This document shows, piece by piece, positions 31,873 to 40,500 of a stretch of DNA of 64,000 nucleotides (its first letter is position 1; every line of letters starts with the position of its first letter). A program made the position numbers and the translations under genes. Below the pieces are notes generated by a model. It was not told the origin of the DNA, searched no databases, and saw nothing but the letters and a program-made list of their open reading frames with translations. Origin of the DNA: an uncultured Pelagibacteraceae bacterium (GTDB lineage Bacteria; Pseudomonadota; Alphaproteobacteria; Pelagibacterales; Pelagibacteraceae). The stretch is from NCBI GenBank assembly GCA_902524115.1, contig CABZCA010000002.1, positions 62,001 to 126,000 on the forward strand, written 5' to 3'.

Positions 31873-33381
31873 ATGTCAAAAAAAATTGTTAGTAACATTT
31901 TTGAAAATGTGAATGATGAAAATATTGCTCTAACCTCTGAAATCGGTACAAAACTAAGTTACAAAGATTTAAAATTATTTATAGATAAAATTTCTAAACA
32001 GCTGGCTGGAAATGGATTATCAAACAAAGATAGAGCAGCGATTGTTTTGCCAAATGGGCCGTATATGGCTTCAAGTTTTTTGGCTATTTCAAGCTATATG
32101 TCTGCTGCACCTTTAAATCCATCATATAAATCTGATGAATATGAATTTTATTTACAAGATTTAAATCCAAAAATTGTTTTGGTTGAGAAAAATTCTGAAA
32201 ATCCAGTTGTTGATGTAGCAAAAAAATTAAAAATAGAATTATGTGAGATTAATCCAGAAAAGGATGGACCTTCAGGAATATTTAATATTTATGAAAAAGA
32301 AAGTGAATATTCTTTACCTAATGAAAGTGATGAGGCATTAGTGCTACACACATCTGGTACTACATCAAGACCAAAGATTGTTCCTTTAACAAATAAAAAT
32401 ATTTTTTCTTCCGCAGAAAATATTTCTAAAAGTTTAAATCTTTCTGAAAATGACCATTGTCTTAATATTATGCCACTTTTTCATATACATGGTCTTATAG
32501 CTATTTTAGCTTCATCAATGAAAGCTGGGGCATCTGTATGTGCATCAAATGGTTTTAATGCTATCAAGTTTTTAGATAAAGCTAGATCAGAAAAAATAAC
32601 TTGGTACTCAGGAGTGCCTACAATGCATCAGGCTATTTTATTAAGAGCACGTAGAAATTTAGAAATAGCTAAAGGGCTAAAACTAAGATTAATTAGATCA
32701 TCATCTGCATCTTTACCACCAGTGGTATTCAAAGATTTAAATGATGTTTTTAGTTGCCCAGTGATTGAAGCATACGGTATGACAGAAGCTACTCACCAAA
32801 TGACTTCTAATCCATTGCCACCTAAGCAACAAAAAGCAGGATTTGTAGGCCTTCCAGCAGGTCCGGATGTATGTATTATGAATGAAAATGGGGAAGTACT
32901 GAAACAAGGCGATGAAGGAGAAGTGTGTATAAAAGGTGAAAATGTAACTCTTGGATACGATAATAATGAAGAAGCAAACAAAACAAGTTTTACCAATGGT
33001 TGGTTTAGAACTGGCGATCAAGGTTATTTCGATAATGAGGGTTATTTAAAGATTTCAGGAAGATTGAAAGAAATAATTAATAAAGGTGGAGAAAAAATAT
33101 CTCCATTAGAAGTTGATAATGTATTAATGGACCATCCATTAATAGATCAAGCAGTTTGTTTCGGGTATGAAGATAAAATGCTTGGAGAAAATATTGCTAG
33201 TGCAATTATAATAAAAAGTGGTGAGACATGTTCAGAAAATGATGTTTTAGAATATGCTCAAGAAAAACTTTCTAGGTTTAAAATACCAAAAAAAATTTTT
33301 TTCGTTGAAGAAATTCCAAAAGGAGCAACAGGAAAATTACAAAGAAATGTTTTAGCAAAAAAATTCGGTTTAAATAGTTAA
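31873..33381 (+). CDS. acyl-CoA synthetase, oxalate-CoA ligase-like (Pcs60/AAE3 group)
   Basis: A 502-residue adenylate-forming ligase. The P-loop is HTSGTTSRPKIV at 159-170, the HIHGLIA segment and EAYGMTEATHQM follow, the hinge region has WFRTGDQGY, and catalytic Lys488 is in PKGATGKLQRN. The blocks SAAPLNPSYKSDEYEFYL and the overall length resemble the fungal and plant oxalyl-CoA synthetases Pcs60 and AAE3, but bacterial members may activate other short or hydroxylated acids. Its neighbours, an amidase-type Ntn hydrolase and a 2-oxoacid-type reductase, hint at a small catabolic route in which it activates a released acid. Substrate is uncertain. Confidence 0.85.
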   Translation: MSKKIVSNIFENVNDENIALTSEIGTKLSYKDLKLFIDKISKQLAGNGLSNKDRAAIVLPNGPYMASSFLAISSYMSAAPLNPSYKSDEYEFYLQDLNPKIVLVEKNSENPVVDVAKKLKIELCEINPEKDGPSGIFNIYEKESEYSLPNESDEALVLHTSGTTSRPKIVPLTNKNIFSSAENISKSLNLSENDHCLNIMPLFHIHGLIAILASSMKAGASVCASNGFNAIKFLDKARSEKITWYSGVPTMHQAILLRARRNLEIAKGLKLRLIRSSSASLPPVVFKDLNDVFSCPVIEAYGMTEATHQMTSNPLPPKQQKAGFVGLPAGPDVCIMNENGEVLKQGDEGEVCIKGENVTLGYDNNEEANKTSFTNGWFRTGDQGYFDNEGYLKISGRLKEIINKGGEKISPLEVDNVLMDHPLIDQAVCFGYEDKMLGENIASAIIIKSGETCSENDVLEYAQEKLSRFKIPKKIFFVEEIPKGATGKLQRNVLAKKFGLNS

Positions 33382-34397
33382 TGACAAAAGTTTGTATATT
33401 TGGTGCAGGATCAATTGGCGGATATTTAGCTGCATGTTTGAGTAAAAATAATATTGATTTATCACTTATAGCCAGAGGTCCACACAAAAAAGCTATTGAG
33501 GAAAATGGTTTAACTTTAATTAAAAATGATAAAACAGAAAACTTTAAATTAAAAATAACAGATGATCCTAAAGATCTTGGAATTCAAGATTATATTTTTA
33601 TTTCAGTAAAAGCTCATGCAATTTCTAATATAGTAGAGTCTCTTCAAAGCTTAATTGGAGAAAATACAACTATAATATCTGCTGTGAATGGCTTACCATG
33701 GTGGTATTTTCATAAAGCTAACACAGGGACAAACTTAGATGAAAAACATATAGATAGTGTTGATCCTGATGGGAAAATTTGGAATTCTTTGAAACCTTCA
33801 AGAGCTCTTGGATGTGTAGTTTATCCAGCAGCTGAAATTACTGAACCTGGTGTTATCAAACACAATGGCGGTGAAAGATTTACATTAGGCGAACCTGATG
33901 GGTCAAAATCAGAAAGACTTAAAATTATTGCAGAAATATTAATTGCAGGAGGTTTAAAGGCACCACAAAAGAGTAATCTAAGAGATGAAATATGGATAAA
34001 ACTCTGGGGTAATTGCTCGTTTAATATTGTAAGCGCACTTCACGATAAATCTTTGGATGAAATTGGTAATGACCCAGAACTATTGAAAACAGTGAGAAAA
34101 TTGATGGAGGAATGTCAGTCAGTGGGAGAAAAAATTGGTGTTAAATTTAATGTTTCGATAGATCATAGAATTAAAGCGGCAATTTCAATAAAAGGCCATA
34201 AACCCTCTACAACTCAAGATTTACATGCAAAACGTCCACTAGAAATTGATCCAATCATTGGATCAATAATTGAAATTGGAAATAAAATTAACGTAAACAC
34301 TGAAAACTTAAAGTCTGAATATAACAAGTTAAAACAAAAAGCTGAGGCCCTGGGATTATATAAAAGATCAAAAATAATTGATCAAATTACAAATTAA
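33381..34397 (+). CDS. 2-dehydropantoate 2-reductase family protein
   Basis: A 338-residue NADPH-dependent reductase of the ketopantoate reductase (ApbA/PanE) fold. The nucleotide motif is FGAGSIGGYLA from residue 7, and the PanE blocks SVKAHAI near 75, KLWGNCSFN near 210 and the C-terminal STTQDLHAKRPLEID near 273 are present. The last holds conserved substrate-binding residues. The proteins often annotated this way include enzymes with other 2-oxoacid substrates. Because it ends an operon with a GGT-like protein and a CoA ligase rather than pantothenate genes, the pantoate role is not secure. Its ATG overlaps the ligase stop by one base. Confidence 0.85.
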   Translation: MTKVCIFGAGSIGGYLAACLSKNNIDLSLIARGPHKKAIEENGLTLIKNDKTENFKLKITDDPKDLGIQDYIFISVKAHAISNIVESLQSLIGENTTIISAVNGLPWWYFHKANTGTNLDEKHIDSVDPDGKIWNSLKPSRALGCVVYPAAEITEPGVIKHNGGERFTLGEPDGSKSERLKIIAEILIAGGLKAPQKSNLRDEIWIKLWGNCSFNIVSALHDKSLDEIGNDPELLKTVRKLMEECQSVGEKIGVKFNVSIDHRIKAAISIKGHKPSTTQDLHAKRPLEIDPIIGSIIEIGNKINVNTENLKSEYNKLKQKAEALGLYKRSKIIDQITN

Positions 34398-37049
34398 CTA
34401 AAAGTTTAAAGAAATATCTCTGTGCACCGAATTACATCTCGAAACATAAATCGCTTGTTCTTTAGTGAGTTTTTGCTGTAACCTTAAGCCAATATTGTCG
34501 CTTAGTACCTGTAAGTGGTTATTTATTCTATCCATATATTTTTTCTGAAATTCATTTCTCCAGCTTACCTCTTTTTCAAAATGTGCATAAGTCTCATCAG
34601 CTATTTTTGCTATTTGTTCAGGATCTTTTTCATCTTCATCCATAATAGTTATCAAGTAATCTAATTTATCTGCAAATTCATCTGAACCTGATATTTCTCC
34701 AACTTTGTCAAACATATTATCAATATGATCTATAGCATCTAGATAACCTCGATTATCAATTTTAGATTTAAGAATTTTAATATCATTACTCAATTCTTCA
34801 AATTTTTCTCCATCTAAAATAAATAATTTAATAAGCATTAAATCATCGTATGCATTATCTGCTGTTTTACGATATTTTTTAACAGCTAAATTTTTAGCTT
34901 TATTAATCTTATTAAATTCATCATTCTTTGGTTTCCAGTCTTTTGAAATTGAATTAGCAACTTCCTCAATTTCAAGTTTTACATTTTCAATTCTTTTTTC
35001 AATTTTATTTTTTTCTGAAACCTCATCATCATCTAAATTTCTAATTTCAGCTTTATATTTATCAATTTTTTTATTGAGTTTAGAAATTTTCTTCTGTTTT
35101 TTTCTAGTCTTAAAATGCAAGTCTCTATAATCAACGGCATAGTCATTATAAATAGCTTCTGTACTTTTGACTTCGTCAACTAATTCGAAAGTATAATTTG
35201 AATTATCTACGTGTCGTTGGAAATAACTTAGTTTATCAGCTGGTAAATTTGCAAGTATTATTGAGTCAAAATCGTCAATGCTATTCTTTATTACATCTGC
35301 ATTATTTGCATAATTTGCAAATTTATATTCTTGTAGACAATACTGTAGTTTAGGATTCATTGGAGGTGGCGCTACCTTTGAAGTTAGATAAACCCTGTTA
35401 GGCAGATAATTTACAAGTGATGGATAAGAGCCAACTATTGCTAAACCGACAAGCTGCAAAGCTATAAATGGTACTACACCTTTCCAAATATCTAGTGTTT
35501 GCACTACTTTTGGCGCTACACCTTTTAAATAAAATAATGCAAATCCAAATGGTGGGGTTAAAAAAGAAGTTTGCAAGTTCACTCCAATCATAACTCCTAA
35601 CCAAACTGCCGTTACATTAGCTCCTGTTTCAGCCAACAATATTGGTGCAATTATTGGAACAACAACAACAGCAATTTCAATAAAATCTAAAAAGAAACCC
35701 AGTAAAAATATTACAATCATAACAACTACAAACTGAGTCCAAAATCCACCAGGTAAATCCTGTAAGAAATCTCTAACTAATTCTTCACCACCAAACGCTC
35801 TAAATCCAGAAGTAAGCATCGCAGCTCCTAAAAGAATAATAAATACCATTGAAGTAGTTATACAAGTTTCAGTAACAACCTCTTTTAAAACATTCTCTGT
35901 TTTATAAGTTCTCCAAAAGCTCCACGATATTCCGATTACAAGAAGGATAACAAAGAAAGCAGTTGTGTATATTGCTCCAATATCTCTTTCCTCTAAATTT
36001 TTTATGTTGAGTTCATAATTTGAAGCAAAAAAAGTGATTGGTATCAACGAACCTATAATAAGTAAAAGGGGATAAAAGGCACTTTTCTTTCCTTCAAATA
36101 ATCTGTAACCTGCCATTAGTGTTGCACCTATGGCTCCAATTGAACCAGCTTGATTAACAGTTGCAATACCCATTAGTATCGAACCTAAAACTGCAAATAT
36201 TAATGCAAGTGGTGGAATAATTATAACAATTACTCTCATCCAAAATTTAAAATTAAATTCCCCCTTAAATGGCACTGGTGGTGCAACCCCTTTTTTAAAT
36301 CTTGCATAAAAAAACACATAAATCATATAAAGAGCAACCAAGACTAATCCTGGTAAAAGAGCACCAAGAAACATGTCTCCAGCACTTGATGATCCAACTC
36401 TAAACTCACCTGGCATATTAAATTCACCCGTTAAAGCTTTGTAATCATTCTGTCTCATATTATTAGCAACATCTGATGCGCTGGCTAATTGGTCTGCAAT
36501 AATAATCAGTACAATAGATGGAGGGATAATTTGCCCAAGTGTTCCAGACGAACATACAATTCCACTTGCAAGTTTTCTGTCATAATTATTATTTAACATT
36601 GTAGGTAAAGAAATTAACCCCATTGCAATAACTGTTGCTCCAACAATACCCGTAGTTGCTGCGAGTAATGCTCCAACAAATATAACTGAGATACCCAAAC
36701 CTCCTGGAATAGGGCCAAATAATTGACCCATTGTAATTAATAAGTCTTCCGCAATTTTTGATTTTTGAAGCATAATCCCCATAAAAATGAATAAAGGAAT
36801 TGCAATTAAAGTGTCGGTTTCAACATCCCAATAATTACTTCTAAAGTTAGTTATACCAGCAACAAGCCACTCTATAGGTCCATCTACTGCAAAAAAAGCA
36901 TCTGCATCTCCCTCAAACAAATACCCAAAAAATGCAGCTAAACCAATGGATATGATAGCAGAACCAGGAAGAGCAAATGCTACAGGATAACCTGATGCTA
37001 GAGCAACAATCATAATTAAAACTAAGATTGCTAAGAAAAATAATTCCAT
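34398..37049 (-). CDS. dctM: TRAP transporter large permease with long C-terminal coiled-coil domain
   Basis: The membrane part (residues 1 to about 560) is a DctM-type permease with a dozen or more helices and the family blocks PVAFALPGSA, LIAIPLFIFMG, ATTGIVGATVIAMG, SSGTLGQIIPPSIVLI and PPFGFALFYLKGVAP. It has an extra central membrane segment, as in the roughly 600-residue mannitol/chloroaromatic TRAP group. From about 563 to 883 follows a hydrophilic, Lys/Asp/Glu-rich stretch with a coiled coil at about 640-710 (KKQKKISKLNKKIDKYKAEI). I know of no usual TRAP partner domain like it. It overlaps dctQ by one base. It forms the Na+-driven uptake path with DctQ and DctP. Confidence 0.93.
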   Translation of the reverse strand: MELFFLAILVLIMIVALASGYPVAFALPGSAIISIGLAAFFGYLFEGDADAFFAVDGPIEWLVAGITNFRSNYWDVETDTLIAIPLFIFMGIMLQKSKIAEDLLITMGQLFGPIPGGLGISVIFVGALLAATTGIVGATVIAMGLISLPTMLNNNYDRKLASGIVCSSGTLGQIIPPSIVLIIIADQLASASDVANNMRQNDYKALTGEFNMPGEFRVGSSSAGDMFLGALLPGLVLVALYMIYVFFYARFKKGVAPPVPFKGEFNFKFWMRVIVIIIPPLALIFAVLGSILMGIATVNQAGSIGAIGATLMAGYRLFEGKKSAFYPLLLIIGSLIPITFFASNYELNIKNLEERDIGAIYTTAFFVILLVIGISWSFWRTYKTENVLKEVVTETCITTSMVFIILLGAAMLTSGFRAFGGEELVRDFLQDLPGGFWTQFVVVMIVIFLLGFFLDFIEIAVVVVPIIAPILLAETGANVTAVWLGVMIGVNLQTSFLTPPFGFALFYLKGVAPKVVQTLDIWKGVVPFIALQLVGLAIVGSYPSLVNYLPNRVYLTSKVAPPPMNPKLQYCLQEYKFANYANNADVIKNSIDDFDSIILANLPADKLSYFQRHVDNSNYTFELVDEVKSTEAIYNDYAVDYRDLHFKTRKKQKKISKLNKKIDKYKAEIRNLDDDEVSEKNKIEKRIENVKLEIEEVANSISKDWKPKNDEFNKINKAKNLAVKKYRKTADNAYDDLMLIKLFILDGEKFEELSNDIKILKSKIDNRGYLDAIDHIDNMFDKVGEISGSDEFADKLDYLITIMDEDEKDPEQIAKIADETYAHFEKEVSWRNEFQKKYMDRINNHLQVLSDNIGLRLQQKLTKEQAIYVSRCNSVHRDISLNF

Positions 37050-38098
37050 TATTGGCTTTCCATATTTTTTGTCTGAACTTCATTAGTATTATTTATGTTT
37101 GAAATACTTGATTCATTTTCGTTCATCAAAAGTTTGTAACTACTATTCATAAAAAAACTTGTAAACTGTAACAACATCGTAATTGCGAATACTGCTAGAT
37201 ACACTGCCATTAAATACAGTAAATATAATCCATTAGAACCTTGCTGGGTAACCTCAAATGCAACTACCGGCCCATTAATAATACTTGCTTTACCATTTAA
37301 ACCTAAAAATATAACAATTAAACAAAGTGGTACACCAAGCACGGCAGAACCAATTGCATTAGTCCATGCTTTTTTTCTTTCACTAAAAGTGGAATAAAGA
37401 ACATCAACTCTTACATGACCCTCATGAATTAGTGCATAAGCGCTTGCAAATAAATATAACGCTGCGTACCAAAATCTCACAAGATCTCCTTGAAAAGCTT
37501 GCTCGTATGAAAATATAAATCTTGATAAAACTATAAAAAATTCACTTAATACAACTAAAACTGCTAACCATATAAAACCAACAGATTTAGTAAAATAACC
37601 AATCACAAAAGAAACTGCTATAATAGGAAAGTGTATGAATGTTATTCTTTCAGGAGCCTTAACCATAAAGGCTTTAACCTCTGGACTAAAAATTGTTTCC
37701 CATAACCTTTCGACAACCATAAAAGAAATTATAAAATCAGCTAAACCAACTAAGAATACTGCCCAGAAAGATGACCTGACTATATAAGCTGAAAATTTTG
37801 ATAATATTTCTGAGTCTGTTTCTAATGTTTGAGAGTACGTTTTAAAAACATAAGAAATTAAAAGTCCTATACAAATCAGATATAATCCAATTTGCATATA
37901 ACCATAATTTAAGTCTGATCCCTCTAAGAGCTTTTGTTTATGACCAAACAATTCATGATGAGAAAAAATTTTTCTCACTCCAGGCCATTCAGCCCAAACT
38001 GTAAGTAAGTTATTTAACAAAAAAGCCAGTGTAAAAGCTATCACTGAATAGCTTAAAATTCTTAAATAAAGATGAATACTTTTACTTTTTGCGTCCAT
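37049..38098 (-). CDS. dctQ: TRAP transporter small permease, enlarged form
   Basis: The small membrane subunit of the TRAP importer. At 349 residues it is about twice the usual DctQ. The C-terminal half (about 175-335) is the recognisable DctQ four-helix unit, with EGHVRVDVLYSTFSERKKAW, the characteristic HVRVDxL motif. The first 170 residues add about four further membrane helices and a cytosolic loop of unknown role. It starts 89 bases after dctP with a terminator hairpin between them, and overlaps dctM by one base. Confidence 0.9.
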   Translation of the reverse strand: MDAKSKSIHLYLRILSYSVIAFTLAFLLNNLLTVWAEWPGVRKIFSHHELFGHKQKLLEGSDLNYGYMQIGLYLICIGLLISYVFKTYSQTLETDSEILSKFSAYIVRSSFWAVFLVGLADFIISFMVVERLWETIFSPEVKAFMVKAPERITFIHFPIIAVSFVIGYFTKSVGFIWLAVLVVLSEFFIVLSRFIFSYEQAFQGDLVRFWYAALYLFASAYALIHEGHVRVDVLYSTFSERKKAWTNAIGSAVLGVPLCLIVIFLGLNGKASIINGPVVAFEVTQQGSNGLYLLYLMAVYLAVFAITMLLQFTSFFMNSSYKLLMNENESSISNINNTNEVQTKNMESQ

Positions 38099-38138
38099 TA
38101 ACTATTCTAAATACTAAATTTTGACTTTTATTAAATAT

Positions 38139-38168
38139 AAAAAAAAGGGCCCAATTAAGGGCCCTTTT
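38139..38168 (-). terminator. intrinsic terminator/attenuator between dctP and dctQM
   Basis: A perfect stem AAAAGGGCCC / GGGCCCTTTT with loop TTAATT (38143-38168) is followed on the minus strand by eight U residues (38146-38139). It sits just downstream of the dctP stop and before dctQ. Partial readthrough would give abundant binding-protein message and less permease message. The arrangement is symmetric and could also stop plus-strand transcription. Confidence 0.88.
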
Positions 38169-38187
38169 AATTACATAAAAGACGTAA

Positions 38188-39321
38188 TTACATTCCTAGC
38201 ACTCTGTTTCTTTGCTGAATGTAAGGTGAGTCTGATAGGTTTGTCCAAGCACCAATTTCTTTTCTAGCTTTTAAGAAACTTGTATGAATTCTTTCCGCAA
38301 GACCACTACTCGCTCTTGTCTCTTCAAAGACTTCCTCTGCTGCTTTTCCAAACCCGTCATAAACCTTGTCGCTAAACTTCTCTAGTTTAACACCATGATC
38401 ATTAATCAATCTTGCAAGTGCTGCACCGTTTTTAGCATTGTACTCAGACATCATAACGTCATTTTCCATTGCTGCAGCAGCTTCGATTAATAATTGATCA
38501 GCTTTAGATAAGCTTGTGAACCAAGACTTATTAGTTCCGCATGCTAACATTGATCCAGGCTCGTGCATACCAGGATAGTAGTAGTATTTAGCAGCTTCTT
38601 GGAATTTCATAGCTTCATCATTCCATGGACCAACCCACTCTGTTGCATCAATTGCACCAGAAACTAAGTTTTCGTAAATCTGTCCACCAGGAAGTGAAAC
38701 TGGAGATCCTCCAAGTTTACCAATTACTTGTCCACCTAAACCAGGCATACGCATTTTTAAACCTTTAAAGTCATTTGGACTTCTGATTTTTTTGTTAAAC
38801 CATCCACCCATTTGAACTCCTGTATCACCGCACATGAAGTTTTTTAGACCAAAACCATCTGCTAGTTCGTCCCATAACTCCTGACCACCAGCAAATCTGA
38901 TCCATGCATTCATTTCAGTGTAAGTGAAACCAAAAGGTACCGCTGTAAAGTAACCCCAAGCAGGATTTTTCTTTACCCAGTAATAGTCAGCGGCATGATA
39001 CATTTGAGAGTTACCTGATGCTACTTCATCAAATGAGTCAAAAGCTTTAACTCTTTCGTTAGCAGCATAGTAAGTAACTTGTATTCTACCGTCACTCATA
39101 TCTGTTATTCTTTGTGCAAATCTTTGTGCTCCTGTTCCTAGACCTGGAAAATCTCTTCCCCAAGTAGCAACCATTGATGCTTCTATTCTTTCAGCAGCAA
39201 CAGCTGGAGCAGCTAAAGATGATGCAGCAACAGCAGCAACACCCGTTGCAGCAGCAGCTTTAAAGAACTTACGTCTTGAAGGTGATTTTTTTACCTTCAA
39301 AGATTTTTTGTCTTTAATCAT
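38188..39321 (-). CDS. dctP: TRAP transporter substrate-binding protein (TakP-like)
   Basis: A 377-residue periplasmic receptor for the DctQM permease. The N-terminus is a twin-arginine signal (SRRKFFKAAAATG, cleavage after APAVAA at about residue 42). The binding fold includes GGSPVSLPGGQIYENLVSGAIDATEWVGPWND, where the Glu-Trp pair near residue 230 and the following YYYYPGMHEPGS resemble the 2-oxoacid-binding protein TakP of Rhodobacter. A 2-oxo or hydroxy acid is therefore a plausible ligand, fitting the 2-hydroxyacid genes nearby, but this is inference. GAGGAG seven bases before the ATG is a strong ribosome-binding site, suiting a highly made protein. Confidence 0.92.
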   Translation of the reverse strand: MIKDKKSLKVKKSPSRRKFFKAAAATGVAAVAASSLAAPAVAAERIEASMVATWGRDFPGLGTGAQRFAQRITDMSDGRIQVTYYAANERVKAFDSFDEVASGNSQMYHAADYYWVKKNPAWGYFTAVPFGFTYTEMNAWIRFAGGQELWDELADGFGLKNFMCGDTGVQMGGWFNKKIRSPNDFKGLKMRMPGLGGQVIGKLGGSPVSLPGGQIYENLVSGAIDATEWVGPWNDEAMKFQEAAKYYYYPGMHEPGSMLACGTNKSWFTSLSKADQLLIEAAAAMENDVMMSEYNAKNGAALARLINDHGVKLEKFSDKVYDGFGKAAEEVFEETRASSGLAERIHTSFLKARKEIGAWTNLSDSPYIQQRNRVLGM

Positions 39322-39407
39322 TTATTTCTCCTCTATAGTTAATTAACTAATGACAATTAAACATAATTGTAACTTAGAGTCATTTTAAAAATTAAGACAT
39401 TTTGGGA

Positions 39408-39428
39408 AATACAATCCAAGATTGTATT
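39408..39428 (-). terminator. hairpin at the end of the ABC transporter operon
   Basis: A perfect nine-base-pair stem AATACAATC/GATTGTATT with a three-base loop overlaps the stop codon of the ATPase gene at 39427. On the minus strand it is followed by TCCC rather than a U-run, so it is a weak terminator at best. It may instead protect the 3' end of the message. It is the only structure seen before dctP. Confidence 0.45.
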
Positions 39429-40500
39429 AAATTAGCTTTTCGTTCTCATACACACAACATTTTTCAGGGGGTATATAAAGATTGATATCTCCAATTGAAA
39501 TTGGCAATTCTCTATCCACTTTAGATTTGATTACAAAATTATCCATATTTGCCGTCAATAATTTGAAATTTCCAAAATCTTCAACTCTAGTAAGTGAAGC
39601 TTTTATTGTATTTTCACCCTCTTTTTCTACAACATTTATGAATTCTGACCTAATCCCAAGTTTTACGTTTTTATCTTTTAATTTCGAGAGTTTCGAGTTT
39701 GTTTTAATTTCAATATTATTAATTTTTACAGAATATTCAGAAGAGACCTCACTTTCAAAAATATTCATGGCTGGAGATCCAATAAAGTAACCGACAAATG
39801 TTGTTTTGGGTCTTTCAAAAAGATCTTTTGGAAGTCCAACTTGGACTATTTCTCCCTGATCCATAACAATAATATTATCAGCAAACGTCATAGCTTCATT
39901 TTGATCATGGGTTACGTAGACTAAAGTCGTTTTATATTGTTCATTAATTTCTTTTAGGTTTCTCCTAAGTCTAAATTTTAAATCCGGATCAATTACAGTT
40001 AATGGTTCGTCCATTAATACGCCTGCAACATCTTCTCTTACCAATCCTCTTCCTAGTGAAATGAGTTGTTTTTGATCTGCAGTAAGTTTTCTGGCTGGTA
40101 AATTTAAAAAAGATGAAAGTCTTAAAGTATCTGAAACTGATTTTACTCTTTCATCAATTTTTTCTTTGGAAAAGTTCCTACACTTTAAGGGAAAAGCTAG
40201 GTTATCGTAAACAGTCATTGTACTATAAATAACTGGGAACTGAAAAACTTGTGCTATATTTCTTTCTTCAGTAATAAGATTTGTTACATCTTTTTCATCA
40301 AATAAAATATTCCCTTTAGATGGTTTAACTAAACCTGAAACAATATTTAGCATAGTTGTCTTACCACAACCTGATGGTCCTAAAATTGCATATCTTTTCC
40401 CATTTTCCCAAGTCATTGAAAATGGATTTAATGCAAAAGTTGGATTTGCATCATTAGGATTATATGAATGAGAAATATTTGATAAATCTATTTTAGCCAT
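39427..40500 (-). CDS. ABC importer ATPase with degenerate signature (GlpT-like)
   Basis: A 357-residue CUT1-type ATPase with a normal Walker A GPSGCGKTT (41-49), Walker B VLMDEP (161-166) and switch His in YVTHDQNEA. The ABC signature, however, is LTADQ (139-143) instead of LSGGQ. This degenerate block, together with FQFPVIYSTMTVYDNLAFPL, is what I associate with one of the paired GlpS/GlpT ATPases of rhizobial glycerol importers. A C-terminal regulatory TOBE domain follows from about 240. It overlaps the second ATPase gene by eight bases, supporting a heterodimer with one weakened ATP site. Confidence 0.88.
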   Translation of the reverse strand: MAKIDLSNISHSYNPNDANPTFALNPFSMTWENGKRYAILGPSGCGKTTMLNIVSGLVKPSKGNILFDEKDVTNLITEERNIAQVFQFPVIYSTMTVYDNLAFPLKCRNFSKEKIDERVKSVSDTLRLSSFLNLPARKLTADQKQLISLGRGLVREDVAGVLMDEPLTVIDPDLKFRLRRNLKEINEQYKTTLVYVTHDQNEAMTFADNIIVMDQGEIVQVGLPKDLFERPKTTFVGYFIGSPAMNIFESEVSSEYSVKINNIEIKTNSKLSKLKDKNVKLGIRSEFINVVEKEGENTIKASLTRVEDFGNFKLLTANMDNFVIKSKVDRELPISIGDINLYIPPEKCCVYENEKLI

